From Salarias fasciatus (taxonomy: Eukaryota; Chordata; Actinopteri; Blenniiformes; Blenniidae), in NCBI RefSeq assembly GCF_902148845.1, contig NC_043754.1, positions 24,332,431-24,396,430 of the forward strand: a DNA stretch of 64,000 nt. Reading direction: 5' to 3'. Shown here in pieces: positions 23,170-32,613 of the stretch. Each line of letters starts with the position of its first letter. The first letter of the stretch is position 1. Below the pieces are notes generated by a model that had not been told where the DNA came from, ran no database searches, and worked only from the letters and a program-made list of their open reading frames with translations. The position numbers and the translations under genes are program-made.

Positions 23170-23885
23170 CATTTGTGCGATGGACGGAACCATTTAACGG
23201 TGACACGTTCGTCCTTCACTGACATGTGTCCTCCGCTTGTTTTGTTACGAAAGGTTTGGGAGTTTCACGGATTTAGTCTTTTCTTCGACTGAGACATCCA
23301 CAGACATTAAAAGGTAACACCGCCAGAGACTGATGCCAAGGTTTGTGATGTTAGGTCTAATTTTTGATCATTTTACAGCGTTTTTCTTCGAACAATGCTA
23401 CAGTACAGCTGATTATTTTAACGAAGTTTGACACTGTCGTTGCTGTTTTAGTGTTAATGTTATAGTTTCATCATAAGACACGATAAATAAATGTGGTGCT
23501 TAAATAGTAGTGAACTGCAGTTACATCTCAGCAACGATCAGACTACTGACTCTTAAATGACCACTTCCTGCTTGGCACTCTTCTTGCTGTCATTCACATC
23601 ATAATGCTCATAATCATCACAGCTTAAGATTTCATCATGTTTGAAACACTGTAATTTATTTGTTGTTAGTGTGGAATTAATTGAAAATAAACCAGTCGTT
23701 AATGGTAATCAGATTGTTTTAATAATGCACCAGAAAGTGAAAAACAAACTCGTAGGAACTATTCCTCCATTAAAACAGTAGATTTAGGGGCGTTAATAGC
23801 TACAAGGTCTGACTAACAGGGGTTTAACCCAAAATGCTCATCAGTTTTGTTGTAGTAACAATCTATTATTTCCTGTCATTTGCAG
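23170..23885 (+). promoter_or_regulatory. COA4 promoter, 5' untranslated exon and intron
   Basis: A likely first exon ends at 23313 with a good donor (AAAAG/GTAACA). The matching acceptor is TTTGCAG ending at 23885, 30 bases before the start codon. The first exon lies about 60 to 100 bases after the compound microsatellite. No TATA box is obvious. The intron is inferred from splice signals. Confidence 0.5.
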
Positions 23886-23915
23886 ACACCTGTTGGCGCA
23901 GTGTATTGATGAAGA

Positions 23916-24158
23916 ATGGCAGCTGCTTCTCCCCATGACCGCAGCAGGAAGGACGATGAAGACGACCCCGTTGAGCAGATGATTTCCCGCACCGGCTGTG
24001 CCGAGCTGCACTACGCAGTGCAGGAGTGCATGGCCGAACACCAGGACTGGCGGGCGTGCCGGAACCAGGTCCAGACTTTCAAAGACTGCATGATGAGTTT
24101 CCAGAAAGCTCGGAAACAACAGCTGTTGAAGCAGCTGCCTACCTCGTCTCCCAGCTGA
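23916..24158 (+). CDS. coa4: Cytochrome c oxidase assembly factor 4 (twin CX9C)
   Basis: Encodes an 80-residue COA4 (CHCHD8) homologue. The family acts in the mitochondrial intermembrane space during assembly of respiratory complex IV. The two CX9C motifs of a CHCH domain are plain: Cys28 and Cys38, then Cys48 and Cys58, expected to form two disulfides across a helical hairpin. There is no cleavable leader, as usual for twin-CX9C proteins imported through the disulfide relay. The N-terminus is short and charged, and the family length matches. The coding part is one exon with an intron in the 5' leader. Polyadenylation signals are ATTAAA at 24225 and AATAAA at 24403. It sits between odorant receptor genes on the same strand, with no functional link. 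Confidence 0.93.
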   Translation: MAAASPHDRSRKDDEDDPVEQMISRTGCAELHYAVQECMAEHQDWRACRNQVQTFKDCMMSFQKARKQQLLKQLPTSSPS

Positions 24159-24224
24159 ACCCAGGAGAGATACCTGCTCATCCATCCAGTGGGATGTGTT
24201 CAGAGAAACTATTTATGTGTTCAT

Positions 24225-24408
24225 ATTAAAATGAAAGTTTGTGCAGCAATGTACGTTCCTGAAATGAGTGATCAATTCTACCTATTAATAAGAGGTTTCT
24301 GTTTGTATGTTGTTTAAAAAAAAAAATGTATATAAACCAAGTGAAGTACTAAACTATTTGTCTTCATTTAAAAAAAGTTGGCATTAAAAATCTGAATTTT
24401 TAAATAAA
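24225..24408 (+). promoter_or_regulatory. COA4 polyadenylation signals
   Basis: ATTAAA at 24225-24230 and AATAAA at 24403-24408 lie 67 and 245 bases after the stop codon. Which one is used cannot be told from sequence alone. Confidence 0.5.
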
Positions 24409-24733
24409 AATATTGTGTCTAAGAATGACAATAGGAGTACTACCACCTCTGTCACAGTTATTACTGCTTATAGGAGGAATGACAGTCAGTGAACACTGAA
24501 TATCCAGTGTGTCATTTTGGACGGAGCCAAAACCAGAACATTGGGAGAAAACACACACACACACACACAGGGACAACATTAACTCCACACTGAAACACCC
24601 GCAATCAAGCTTGAAACAAACAAATTATTCACTGAGGAAAGGATAACATCTACTTAATCTAGACTGAGTCTGTCTGATATAAAATGAAACAGGGATTCCA
24701 GAAGTCCTCTAATCTCCTCCAGCATGTCTCGAT

Positions 24734-24960
24734 CAGTGGTTCCCAAACTTTTTTTTTCTTTTGAGGGGCCTAAATGTTAACCATTGGAAACCTTGGCCAC
24801 TCCACCCCCACCACACCACCCTCTTTACAATTCCCCCAAACAGTTGAAGTAACATCATAACACCAAATGTGGACTGCAGTTTCTTTGTTATATTTTGGAA
24901 CAGAGTTCCTTTTCTCTGTGTCATCCACCACAACAGATGATTTCAGCTCTGATCTGATTC
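24734..24960. mobile_element. hAT-type element end, partial
   Basis: It starts with CAGTGGTTCCCAAACTTTTT, the classic terminal repeat of hAT (Charlie/Ac-like) elements. A TGAGGGGCCTAA-like and C-rich stretch follows. No matching inverted end was found downstream, so this is a truncated copy and the right edge is arbitrary. Confidence 0.5.
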
Positions 24961-25560
24961 ATTACTTCAATGAAGACATCCTCTATGTATAACTCTGTTA
25001 GTACACCCTTTTTTTCTTTCATTTTGACAGATTTCTGTTTCTCTTTAGCCTGACAAACCTTTTTTCTCCTGCTGCTTTGGAGCTTATCTTTGTGTATCTT
25101 GCAGAGGCTTTTGAATATTTTTTAAAAAAATATTTTCAAATGAACGCTACACTTTCAAGACAAATGTAAATCAAACCATTTCCAACATATAAATAATGAT
25201 TACATGTTCAAATAAAGCACTGATTGATTGATTTATTGAAGGAAAATGCTTAAACTTAGTGATTTTGTCACATGATTTTAAATGCAGGCTCAACTATTTT
25301 TGAAGACATAAAAAATTGTATCTCTGTTCCTGGTACACTTGTGCTGTGGATGATCAGAAGGCTTCCTCGTCAGATCAAGTTAACAGGCACCTCAGAATGC
25401 AGTGAATAAGTTATAATTTCACATCCCTTTACAAAAGTACTGACAGAAAGAGGGTTTCACTAACCTGAGAAGAACAGTAATTTACTTCATATTTATCATT
25501 GAAAATGAGTAAATATGGGTTAGTAAAAACAAGATTTTTCAGTACTAGTAATTAGCTCTA
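24961..25560. other. Intergenic DNA, no gene seen
   Basis: AT-rich sequence without a convincing frame, RNA gene or repeat structure. Confidence 0.5.
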
Positions 25561-25933
25561 AGTCTCTTTACTCATGCAGAGCCACTTCCCAGATCTCTGT
25601 GTGTATAATTAATGTCCTGGAGAAGCTCCTGCTACTCCCTCTCTGTATCTCATGAGATCCATGAGGAGGATATATCTTGTAACATAAGCAGGTGAGACAC
25701 GCAGACGCCTGCAGCAAACAGTGCAGCAGTTTGGTGAGCATCAGGTGAGGCACTTTCACACTTTTCTTCTGTTTGAACTTTATGTGGACCGAATGGGAAT
25801 CTTCTCATCAAACCCACATCACAATTATGCACACATTTCAAAGCTGCTTGCCGTCGATTTCATGATGGAATCTCATGTTATTTTGGCTTTTTGAGCAGAG
25901 AATGTCCTCCGGCTCTCTCTATGGAGATCAACT
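25561..25933 (+). promoter_or_regulatory. Upstream region of the second odorant receptor gene
   Basis: A TATA-like GGATATATCTTG lies at about 25667. A possible 5' untranslated exon ends at 25744 (CATCAG/GTGAGG), and an acceptor (TTTTGAGCAG) ends at 25898, 35 bases before the start codon. Untranslated upstream exons are usual for odorant receptor genes; this one is inferred. Confidence 0.4.
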
Positions 25934-26911
25934 ATGACCCCTCTCAGGACCGTCTTCAACAGCTCCGGCATCGTCCATCCTCCAGGCTTCTACATCATCG
26001 GCTTTGAGACTTTCCCCAACATCCACATCTACTTTATCTTTCTGGCGTTTGTCTATGCTGTTACTGTGTTTTTCAACATTTTGGTGATCTATATAATTGC
26101 AGCGAATCATTGTTTACACACTCCCAAGTTTTTGGCTGTAGTGAACCTGGCAGTGATCGATCTGATCCTGAACTCATGCACGATTCCCAGCATGATAAAG
26201 ATATTCCTCCTGAAGGACAACTTCATTCCTTTCAACCTGTGTCTCCTCCAGATGAATGTGTATTACACTTTTGGCTCACTGGAGTCATACGCACTTGCCA
26301 TACTTGCCTACGACAGACTCGTAGCGATTTGCTTCCCTCTGCGCACGAACTCCATCAACACGGCGCGGAGCATGGCCTGCATGGTCAGCATCACCTGGGG
26401 CTGCACTCTGGCGATAAACATATTCGCAACACAGATCATGACCCGGCTGTCTTTCTGCAGCTCCGTCAGGGTGTTCAGCTACTTCTGTGACTACGCGCCT
26501 GTGTTCAGACTTGCTTGTAATGATTACTCGTTGCAGCGGTTTGCAGCTTCTTTTTTCAGCCTCTTGATCCTGGGGGGCCCGTTCACTTTCATCCTCCTGT
26601 CTTATCTCACCATCCTGCTGACCGTGTTCAAGATGAAGACTCTGGACAGTCGGGTGAAAGCTCTGTCCACTTGTGTTGAGCATCTGATTCTCGTGGCGAT
26701 TTTCTACATCCCCCTGATTGTCATTTTCAGTGTTGGGTTTCTTGTGGGAGTTATTAACCCGGACCAGCGGGTGCTGAGCCTGTCCCTGGCCTCCTGCGTC
26801 CCGCCCTGTGTGAATCCTATAGTCTACTCTTTAAAAACAAAGGAGATTAAAATCAGAGCACTGGCACTGGTCAGAAAAAATAAAGTAACAAATAAAAGAA
26901 ATTTAAAGTAA
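25934..26911 (+). CDS. Odorant receptor, teleost, single coding exon (OR2)
   Basis: Encodes an intact 325-residue odorant receptor, a seven-helix receptor coupled to olfactory G protein. Motifs: N-glycosylation site NSS at 9-11, HPPGFYIIGFETFPN at the N-terminus, HTPKF (62-66), AYDRLVAIC (125-133), SYFCDY (182-187), KALSTCVEH (242-250), NPIVYSLKTKEIK (294-306). The tail is basic and slightly longer than in the neighbours. It is clearly closer to the receptor at 28714 than to the one at 12322, so the pair looks like a local tandem duplication. The start gives the same N-terminal length as in its partner. Ligand unknown. Confidence 0.95.
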   Translation: MTPLRTVFNSSGIVHPPGFYIIGFETFPNIHIYFIFLAFVYAVTVFFNILVIYIIAANHCLHTPKFLAVVNLAVIDLILNSCTIPSMIKIFLLKDNFIPFNLCLLQMNVYYTFGSLESYALAILAYDRLVAICFPLRTNSINTARSMACMVSITWGCTLAINIFATQIMTRLSFCSSVRVFSYFCDYAPVFRLACNDYSLQRFAASFFSLLILGGPFTFILLSYLTILLTVFKMKTLDSRVKALSTCVEHLILVAIFYIPLIVIFSVGFLVGVINPDQRVLSLSLASCVPPCVNPIVYSLKTKEIKIRALALVRKNKVTNKRNLK

Positions 26912-27541
26912 ATAGAGCTGAACATGTATGAAAATGTGTATGTATGAAATGTGTGTACCTTTAGGAACTTAAGGAAGAAATTGTGAAAACAGAACAGTTT
27001 AGATGATTAGTTTGACCAAGAAGGCAAAGTTACAAGAAACTGTGTGGCGCAACAGTTTTTTTTTTTCTCTGACAGACTAAAAGCTGATTGAACGACTGTG
27101 CTTGTGAGCTGATTTCTGTTCAGTTTTCTCTTCCTGATGATTCTGCTGAGTCTTTTTTAAATTCTTTATTCACAAACATAAAGCAGCGTGATGAGAATGA
27201 AGTCATGTTTCACTGCCGCTGAGCATTTCAGGTCACAGCTTAAAGCTTAAAATGTCTTTACTTGTTCTTCTTAAGCATCTGAAAGACCTGCTTAATTCAT
27301 CAAACTGATTACAGACAAACAAACAAAAAACAAATGTACAACTGTAGCTCAGATAGATTAGCCTGCTTACAGATGGTTTAAATGCACTAAGAGTGCATTG
27401 ATCTATTTGTTGCTTGTCTGTGATAGAATTCAGTTTCTCTCCAGGAGGACATTGTCAGGGTGGTAGACTTCCACTCACTTACTATCTTTGAATATAAATT
27501 TGTTTTTCTGGTGAAATCTGACCTTGATCTGTTACTCTTGA

Positions 27542-27542
<1 letters not shown>

Positions 27543-27593
<51 letters not shown>

Positions 27594-27606
27594 GCTGTTG
27601 TTGTTG
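27543..27606. repeat. TTG trinucleotide microsatellite
   Basis: About 21 units of TTG with one C interruption. Confidence 0.95.
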
Positions 27607-28220
27607 TGAGATTCAATGAAACGGTTGCATAAACATGTGAGATCTAAGTGAAGCTGTTTGTGAGTTCAACAGTCTTATTAAAAATCTATGAAATGTTGAT
27701 GCTGTTGTCTTTTCATTTTGCCATCTAACATGAATATGCAGATTGAATGGCATCAGCCATAACTTGATATATAAAGTTTAAGCTGATGAGATAGAAACAC
27801 ACACAACATAACAGATGAAATGCAACATGAACTGGAGTCATTTTGAGCCAAACTAATGCTTTATCGTTTATTCTTTCACATCGACTTGTGGAAATAAGAC
27901 TTTGATTAAAGTTTCAAACGTTTCTGCTCCTTTCTTTACAAAGTAAAAGTTCTTTGATTTGTACATTTGTCCACTTCTGCACCTTCAGCACTAATAACTG
28001 CTTTGACAATTTCACTGTGACTCTGAATCAGGTTGAAATAATGAATAAGCCAGATCTGTGTATGAATGCAGAGCAAAAAGTAAAATGTTGTTTTCATCAC
28101 ACAAAGAAACACTTCCAAAAAAAAAAACCTGTCTAGAGTGTAAATTTAAAGGTTATTACGGCTGTGCTTAAACATTTATGTCACCTCTGGTGTGACAAGA
28201 CCAAGCTATCTGGCAAGCTA

Positions 28221-28274
28221 GAATAGAATAGAATAGAATAGAATAGAATAGAATAGAATAGAATAGAATAGAAT
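28221..28274. repeat. GAATA pentamer repeat
   Basis: Nearly eleven perfect copies of a five-base unit, about 240 bases before the promoter-like region of OR3. Confidence 0.95.
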
Positions 28275-28454
28275 GTTATTTCAGTACCGTTGTGCACATG
28301 CAGTCAAGCGGCTGTGTCGCAGTCTTGACCTATTCATTGTGTTTTACTTCATCTTGATAAAACCAGTGGCTGGATGTGGAAAGACTCCTAAGCCAGCCCC
28401 TCTCTGCTGCTCTCCTTGGACCAAATTAAAAGCCTTTTTCTTGCGACTATCAGA

Positions 28455-28658
28455 GGGGATCCCCGGAGACCAGCGCGGCCTATATATTTGTCTCGGTCAG
28501 TTATGTGGAGATGTGCTCTCTGCTGTTGGAGGCAGCGCACAGAGCTGCTGCAGATCCAGGTAAGACCAGGCCCTGCAGCCCAGCGGCTTTCAGTTACATG
28601 ATGTTATATGGTTACAACGGCGTCACTTTGATGAGATCTCTTTCTTTTGTCTTTTCAG
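28455..28658 (+). promoter_or_regulatory. OR3 promoter, 5' exon and intron
   Basis: A TATA box-like TATATATTTG lies at 28481-28490. About 20 bases upstream, TCCCCGGAGA (28460-28469) differs by one base from the Olf/EBF palindrome TCCCNNGGGA, a site known in odorant receptor promoters. A 5' untranslated exon would start near 28510 and end at 28559 (ATCCAG/GTAAGA). The 99-base intron ends with CTTTTCAG at 28658. The spacing fits a typical odorant receptor start, but expression is not shown. Confidence 0.5.
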
Positions 28659-28713
28659 AGCGGAGAGCTATTATGCTGAGGAGGTCCTCCAGCGCACCCT
28701 GTGGAGATGAAAA

Positions 28714-29682
28714 ATGTCTTTTCTCCGGAGTGTTTTGAACAGCTCAGGGGTCATTCATCCTCCGGGCTTCTACATCATCGGTTTTGAGACTTTCTCCAAC
28801 GTCCGTTTCTATTTCGTCTTCCTGGCGTTTGTTTACGTGATGACGGTGTTGTTTAACAGCATGGTCATTTACATCATTGCTAATAATCATCGTTTGCACA
28901 CTCCAAAGTTTCTGGCTGTTCTCAACCTTGCGGTGATTGATGTGATTCTGAACACGTGCACGATTCCCAGCATGATTAAGGTGTTCCTCCTGAAGGACAA
29001 CTTCATCCCCTTCAACCTGTGCTTGGTCCAAATGTTTGTCTACTACACGTTTGGAACTCTGGAGTCTTACGCTCTTGCCATCCTCGCCTATGACAGATTG
29101 CTTGCAATATGTTTCCCTTTGCGCCACAACTCCATCAACACACTGCGCAGCATGTGCTGCATCGTCAGCCTGTCCTGGTCGTTTGCGTTGGGGGTCATCG
29201 CATATGCGGTGGCTCTGATGACCCGGCTGTCTTTCTGCAGTTCTCTGGAAGTGCTCAGCTACTTCTGCGACTACGCGCCGGTGTTTCGGCTGGCCTGTAA
29301 CGACTACTCCATGCAGTGGTGGGTGGCCTCCATGCTGACGTTCATGCTCCTCGTGGGCCCGTTCACCTTCATCTTCCTGTCTTACGTCAGCATCCTGGTG
29401 ACGGTCTTCAAGATGAAGTCCCTGCAGAGCCGAGTGAAGGCCTTGTCCACGTGTGTTGAGCATCTCATCCTCGTAGCGATATTTTACATTCCTCTCATTG
29501 TCATTTTCACCATTGGCTTTTACATGAGGCTCATTGACCCAGACCAGCGGGTCCTCAGCTTGTCTCTGGCCTCCTGCATCCCGCCGTGCATAAATCCCAT
29601 CGTTTACTCTCTGAAAACCAAAGAAATCAAAATCAGAGTGCTGGCACTGATGGGAAAAAACTGTGTCGGCGCAGACCAGTGA
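28714..29682 (+). CDS. Odorant receptor, teleost, single coding exon (OR3)
   Basis: Encodes an intact 322-residue odorant receptor of the same subfamily as OR2. Motifs: NSS glycosylation site at 9-11, HPPGFYIIGFETF, HTPKF (62-66), AYDRLLAIC (125-133), SYFCDY, KALSTCVEH (242-250), PPCINPIVYSLKTKEIK near the end. The start at MSFLRSVLNSSG matches OR2 in length. An earlier ATG at 28707 is out of frame and overlaps this start, so it may lower translation or be bypassed. The 1.8 kb gap to OR2 and the same orientation suggest a tandem pair. Confidence 0.95.
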   Translation: MSFLRSVLNSSGVIHPPGFYIIGFETFSNVRFYFVFLAFVYVMTVLFNSMVIYIIANNHRLHTPKFLAVLNLAVIDVILNTCTIPSMIKVFLLKDNFIPFNLCLVQMFVYYTFGTLESYALAILAYDRLLAICFPLRHNSINTLRSMCCIVSLSWSFALGVIAYAVALMTRLSFCSSLEVLSYFCDYAPVFRLACNDYSMQWWVASMLTFMLLVGPFTFIFLSYVSILVTVFKMKSLQSRVKALSTCVEHLILVAIFYIPLIVIFTIGFYMRLIDPDQRVLSLSLASCIPPCINPIVYSLKTKEIKIRVLALMGKNCVGADQ

Positions 29683-30530
29683 AAAATTGAAAGATTAATA
29701 CAAACGTAAAAAATGTGGTTTGTGTCTGTTTTCCATGTTTTTGTTATCTTCACTGCTTCCTCACCTCTGCTCTTGTGTCAGGTGTGTCATGTTAAGCCAG
29801 ATCACCTCTGATCATGTTCACTTCTTCCTCATTCGCTGTATTTAAGAAGATACCTTAAAGAAATGAAAAATGTGCACACATATGGCATCACAACAAATGT
29901 TCATCATGCATGTCATGTTGGTTAAAGGGACGTGTTTTTAATTTAATGCCTTTGTTCTGGACAGAATGTAACACATATCCATGCGGCGGTCTCTGGAGTC
30001 AATATGAAATCTGCAATCCAATGAAAATTAAAGTACATGATGGATGATGCACTCTGCTGCTCTAAAGTGGAGAAAGTGGAAAATAAGCTAGATGGATGAT
30101 GTACAACATAATTTGCAGCTTTTTTTGTTCCAGTATGCCGTCTAAGTGGGTGCACCTTTTCCCTGCTTTCAGAGATCACAATCATCTTCATCCAAACCGC
30201 ACAAAGAAATAGAACAGCCTGACTGATGTGGAGCAGAAAAGTTCATCAAAATCATGCAACAAACTGCACTGAAAATGACATATAGAAGTAATTGTGAGAA
30301 AAATCCTTTCAGTGCAGCTTGTGTCTAAACATGGTGAGTGCCTGCCCTCTAGTGGCTGTGCAGCGCTCCTGCATGTGAAACCGCTGAAACAGGAACAGCT
30401 ACTCGATGATATTCAGACTCATTTCTGCTTCCACAAACCTTCTGAAATGATCTTATCCGGAAGAAACCAATATAACAAGCTGGAACAAAGCTTCACATCC
30501 CTTCATCCCCTCTTCTTACCCCATTAGTCC
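29683..30530. other. 3' flank of OR3 and intergenic DNA
   Basis: No gene is seen. AAATGAAAAAT and ATTAAT words after the stop may include a weak polyadenylation site. The frames at 29943-30527 lack recognisable features. Confidence 0.45.
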
Positions 30531-30539
30531 CACTGAAAG

Positions 30540-30800
30540 ATGTCAAAGGTCACAAATTGACGTGCAGCTTGTCAATCTAATGACTTTTTCCACACAGCCC
30601 ATGATAACTAAAGGTCACTGGGATCAATTAGCTACTTGGAAGTTATTGTACTTTAATTCCCATTTTGTCAATACCTTTGAAGTTTGTGATAAGTGTGTGT
30701 TTACGTTACTTTTAATGGAACTTAAGGAGCATTTGATAAAAACTTTGCCATTATTTGTCGGTCACTAGGAGTGATTCTTTATGAAAGAAAAGCCAAATTA
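30540..30800. other. Possible conserved noncoding element
   Basis: A non-repetitive block rich in TAAT, ATTA and AGGTCA-type words (CAAAGGTCA near 30545, AAAGGTCACT near 30611, GATCAATTAGC near 30622). The look is of regulatory conserved DNA, but no second copy exists here and the call rests on composition alone. Confidence 0.25.
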
Positions 30801-30899
30801 GCCCACCCACAGATGCATTATAAACACAGCCGCCAGCACTGAGCTAAAAATAAAGACTGACTGAATTTGGATCCGTGTTAACAGCTGTTATTCAATTCA

Positions 30900-32613
30900 A
30901 ACATTTATTACATGTTTCAAACAACATCTGAGTGGCGCCGTTGTTGGAACCGGAGCTCACGGTGCGATTATCACCAAGGAATGAAAGAGACACAAAGGGA
31001 CAGGGACAGAAAAAGTTGTGTATTATGCGCAATTCCATTGTTTCCTTAACAAAAAAAAAAAAAAAAAAAAAAAGAAAAGAAAAACAAAAACAAAACATGA
31101 CAATCATCTTTCAATGTAAATTTTGGCATCATCTTCCCCTCCTGTTGGACTCTCTGGAGTAATGGTCGTTAAAAATCAAAAGAAGGCATGCATAATAGGT
31201 ACTGGTAATGCACATAGATCAAAGGAAACCACTCAGAAATACAAAATCCATGTACGGTGTTGATGTACATTTCATATTAATATAGCTGGTCCCTTCTGCT
31301 CGGAGGTGGCTGAGGCCCATCTCGCCGTTCCCACTGTGGGACTGCGTCTTTACTTGGTCACTGCAATCACCCAGGGAAAAACAAAGGCCTGAGCTGGAAT
31401 ACACATCTCCTCTCATATCCACTCCCTGATGTTTCACAACCGTCTTTTTAATGTCCTAATTCCTCCCGTCATCTCTTACTGCACGTTATTATCAAGCTAA
31501 TTATTGCAAAGTGTTATTCAACTGAAACAGTTTGCTTTGCGTCCACTGATCACGGAATTCCTTCAAACCATGCCGTAGTTACAGCCAGGATTATTTTCTA
31601 TTAAAAATCTTCCACCGGTGAGACTTCCGCCTCCGGCTTCTTGTGGAAAAGAAGCCCGGTCACTGTTCACATCCATTCGTTGCTTTTGTGCCCATTAAAC
31701 AGGAGCCTGGAGCCAAAGGTTGCTGTTTTTTTGTTTTGTTTTGTTTTTTTACTTCAAAATAATGTAAAGAATTTTATTCTAATTTTTTTTTGACTAAGAG
31801 TAAGTAATGCACTGGTCCATTTTAATAAATGGGTGGAACAACAGCCGACATTTATAGCGAAGGCTGCGTACGTGGCCACATCTTAAACCATGTAGAACGA
31901 AAAAGAAAAACAAAGACAAAACGACGCTGTGATTAAATACCATGTTGAATGAATGTTTTTACTGTTAAAAAAGTGTACTGCAATGTATACAACTATCTGG
32001 CGCGCGCTCTCGTCGTTCAAAATGAGCTGAAGAGGGGGATAGAGGCATTGGGGAGTTGATATTTCAATGGAATCATGTACAGATTTACAGTTATAATGCA
32101 TCTATCGTCACACTCAACAGATGGCAGGAAGGGGAGAGAGAAGAGGGGAGAGAGAAAGAGAAGAGAGAGAAAGAGAGAGAAGAGAAAGAGAGAGAGAGGG
32201 CGGCGGACAACAGACAGTACAGAAAAGATTCATCCGTTTGATTTTTTTTTTTCTTTTAAACACCCTCCTGCTGCGGCTATGCTATGTTACCCTCTTAGAA
32301 AAAGAAAGAGGTGGAAACAAATGTGTAATGTGCGCGTATGGATTCGAATGGCTGCGAGTGCGGAACCAAATGTTCGACCAATAAAAGTCTATTGGGATCA
32401 AGTTGTACTGGTTTCTCTGGAGATGGAGGCAGACTGGATTAACCGAACGTGGGGCTGAGTGTGACGGTACTGGTGGCAGCGGCGGGCGTCTCGGGTGGTC
32501 AGGCTGGCCGCCGCTGCCGCCGACGCCACCCCCCCTCCCCCCTCATGTGGTGGTGGAGGAGGAGGAGGAGGAGGAGGGGTGGATGTCGGTGTGTTTGTGG
32601 GGCCTGGCTGGGT
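30900..32613 (-). other. Probable SAR1B 3' untranslated region
   Basis: This minus-strand stretch follows the SAR1B stop codon and holds no other gene. Minus-strand AATAAA signals occur at about 31770 and 30903, so a long 3' untranslated region of 0.8 to 1.7 kb is plausible. It includes an A-run on the plus strand (31050-31073) and a purine-rich GA tract (32120-32200) that is CT-rich in the transcript. The exact end is unknown. Confidence 0.35.
32120..32200. repeat. GA-rich polypurine tract
   Basis: An imperfect AGAG/GGAGAG low-complexity run. It explains the Arg/Glu-rich frames here, which are not genes. Confidence 0.85.

Larger units (their letters stand above)
26912..28430. other. Intergenic DNA between odorant receptor genes
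   Basis: No gene is seen. It holds a TTG trinucleotide run (27543-27606), an A-run near 28119-28127 and a GAATA pentamer array (28221-28274). Short frames on both strands at 27936-28136 have no family features. Confidence 0.5.

Noticed and set aside
22854-23292. Long frames of poly-Ile, poly-Tyr, poly-Asn
   Set aside because: They are translations of the TTC/ATG/ATT microsatellite.
27543-28274. Repeat arrays considered as CRISPR-like
   Set aside because: The units are 3 and 5 bases with no spacers, in a vertebrate genome; they are plain microsatellites.
28744-29463. 239-residue minus-strand frame opposite OR3
   Set aside because: It is a shadow of the intact receptor on the plus strand; no family features of its own. 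The same holds for 26285-26683 opposite OR2.
32121-32384. Arg/Glu-rich frames
   Set aside because: Translations of a GA-rich tract in the probable SAR1B 3' untranslated region.
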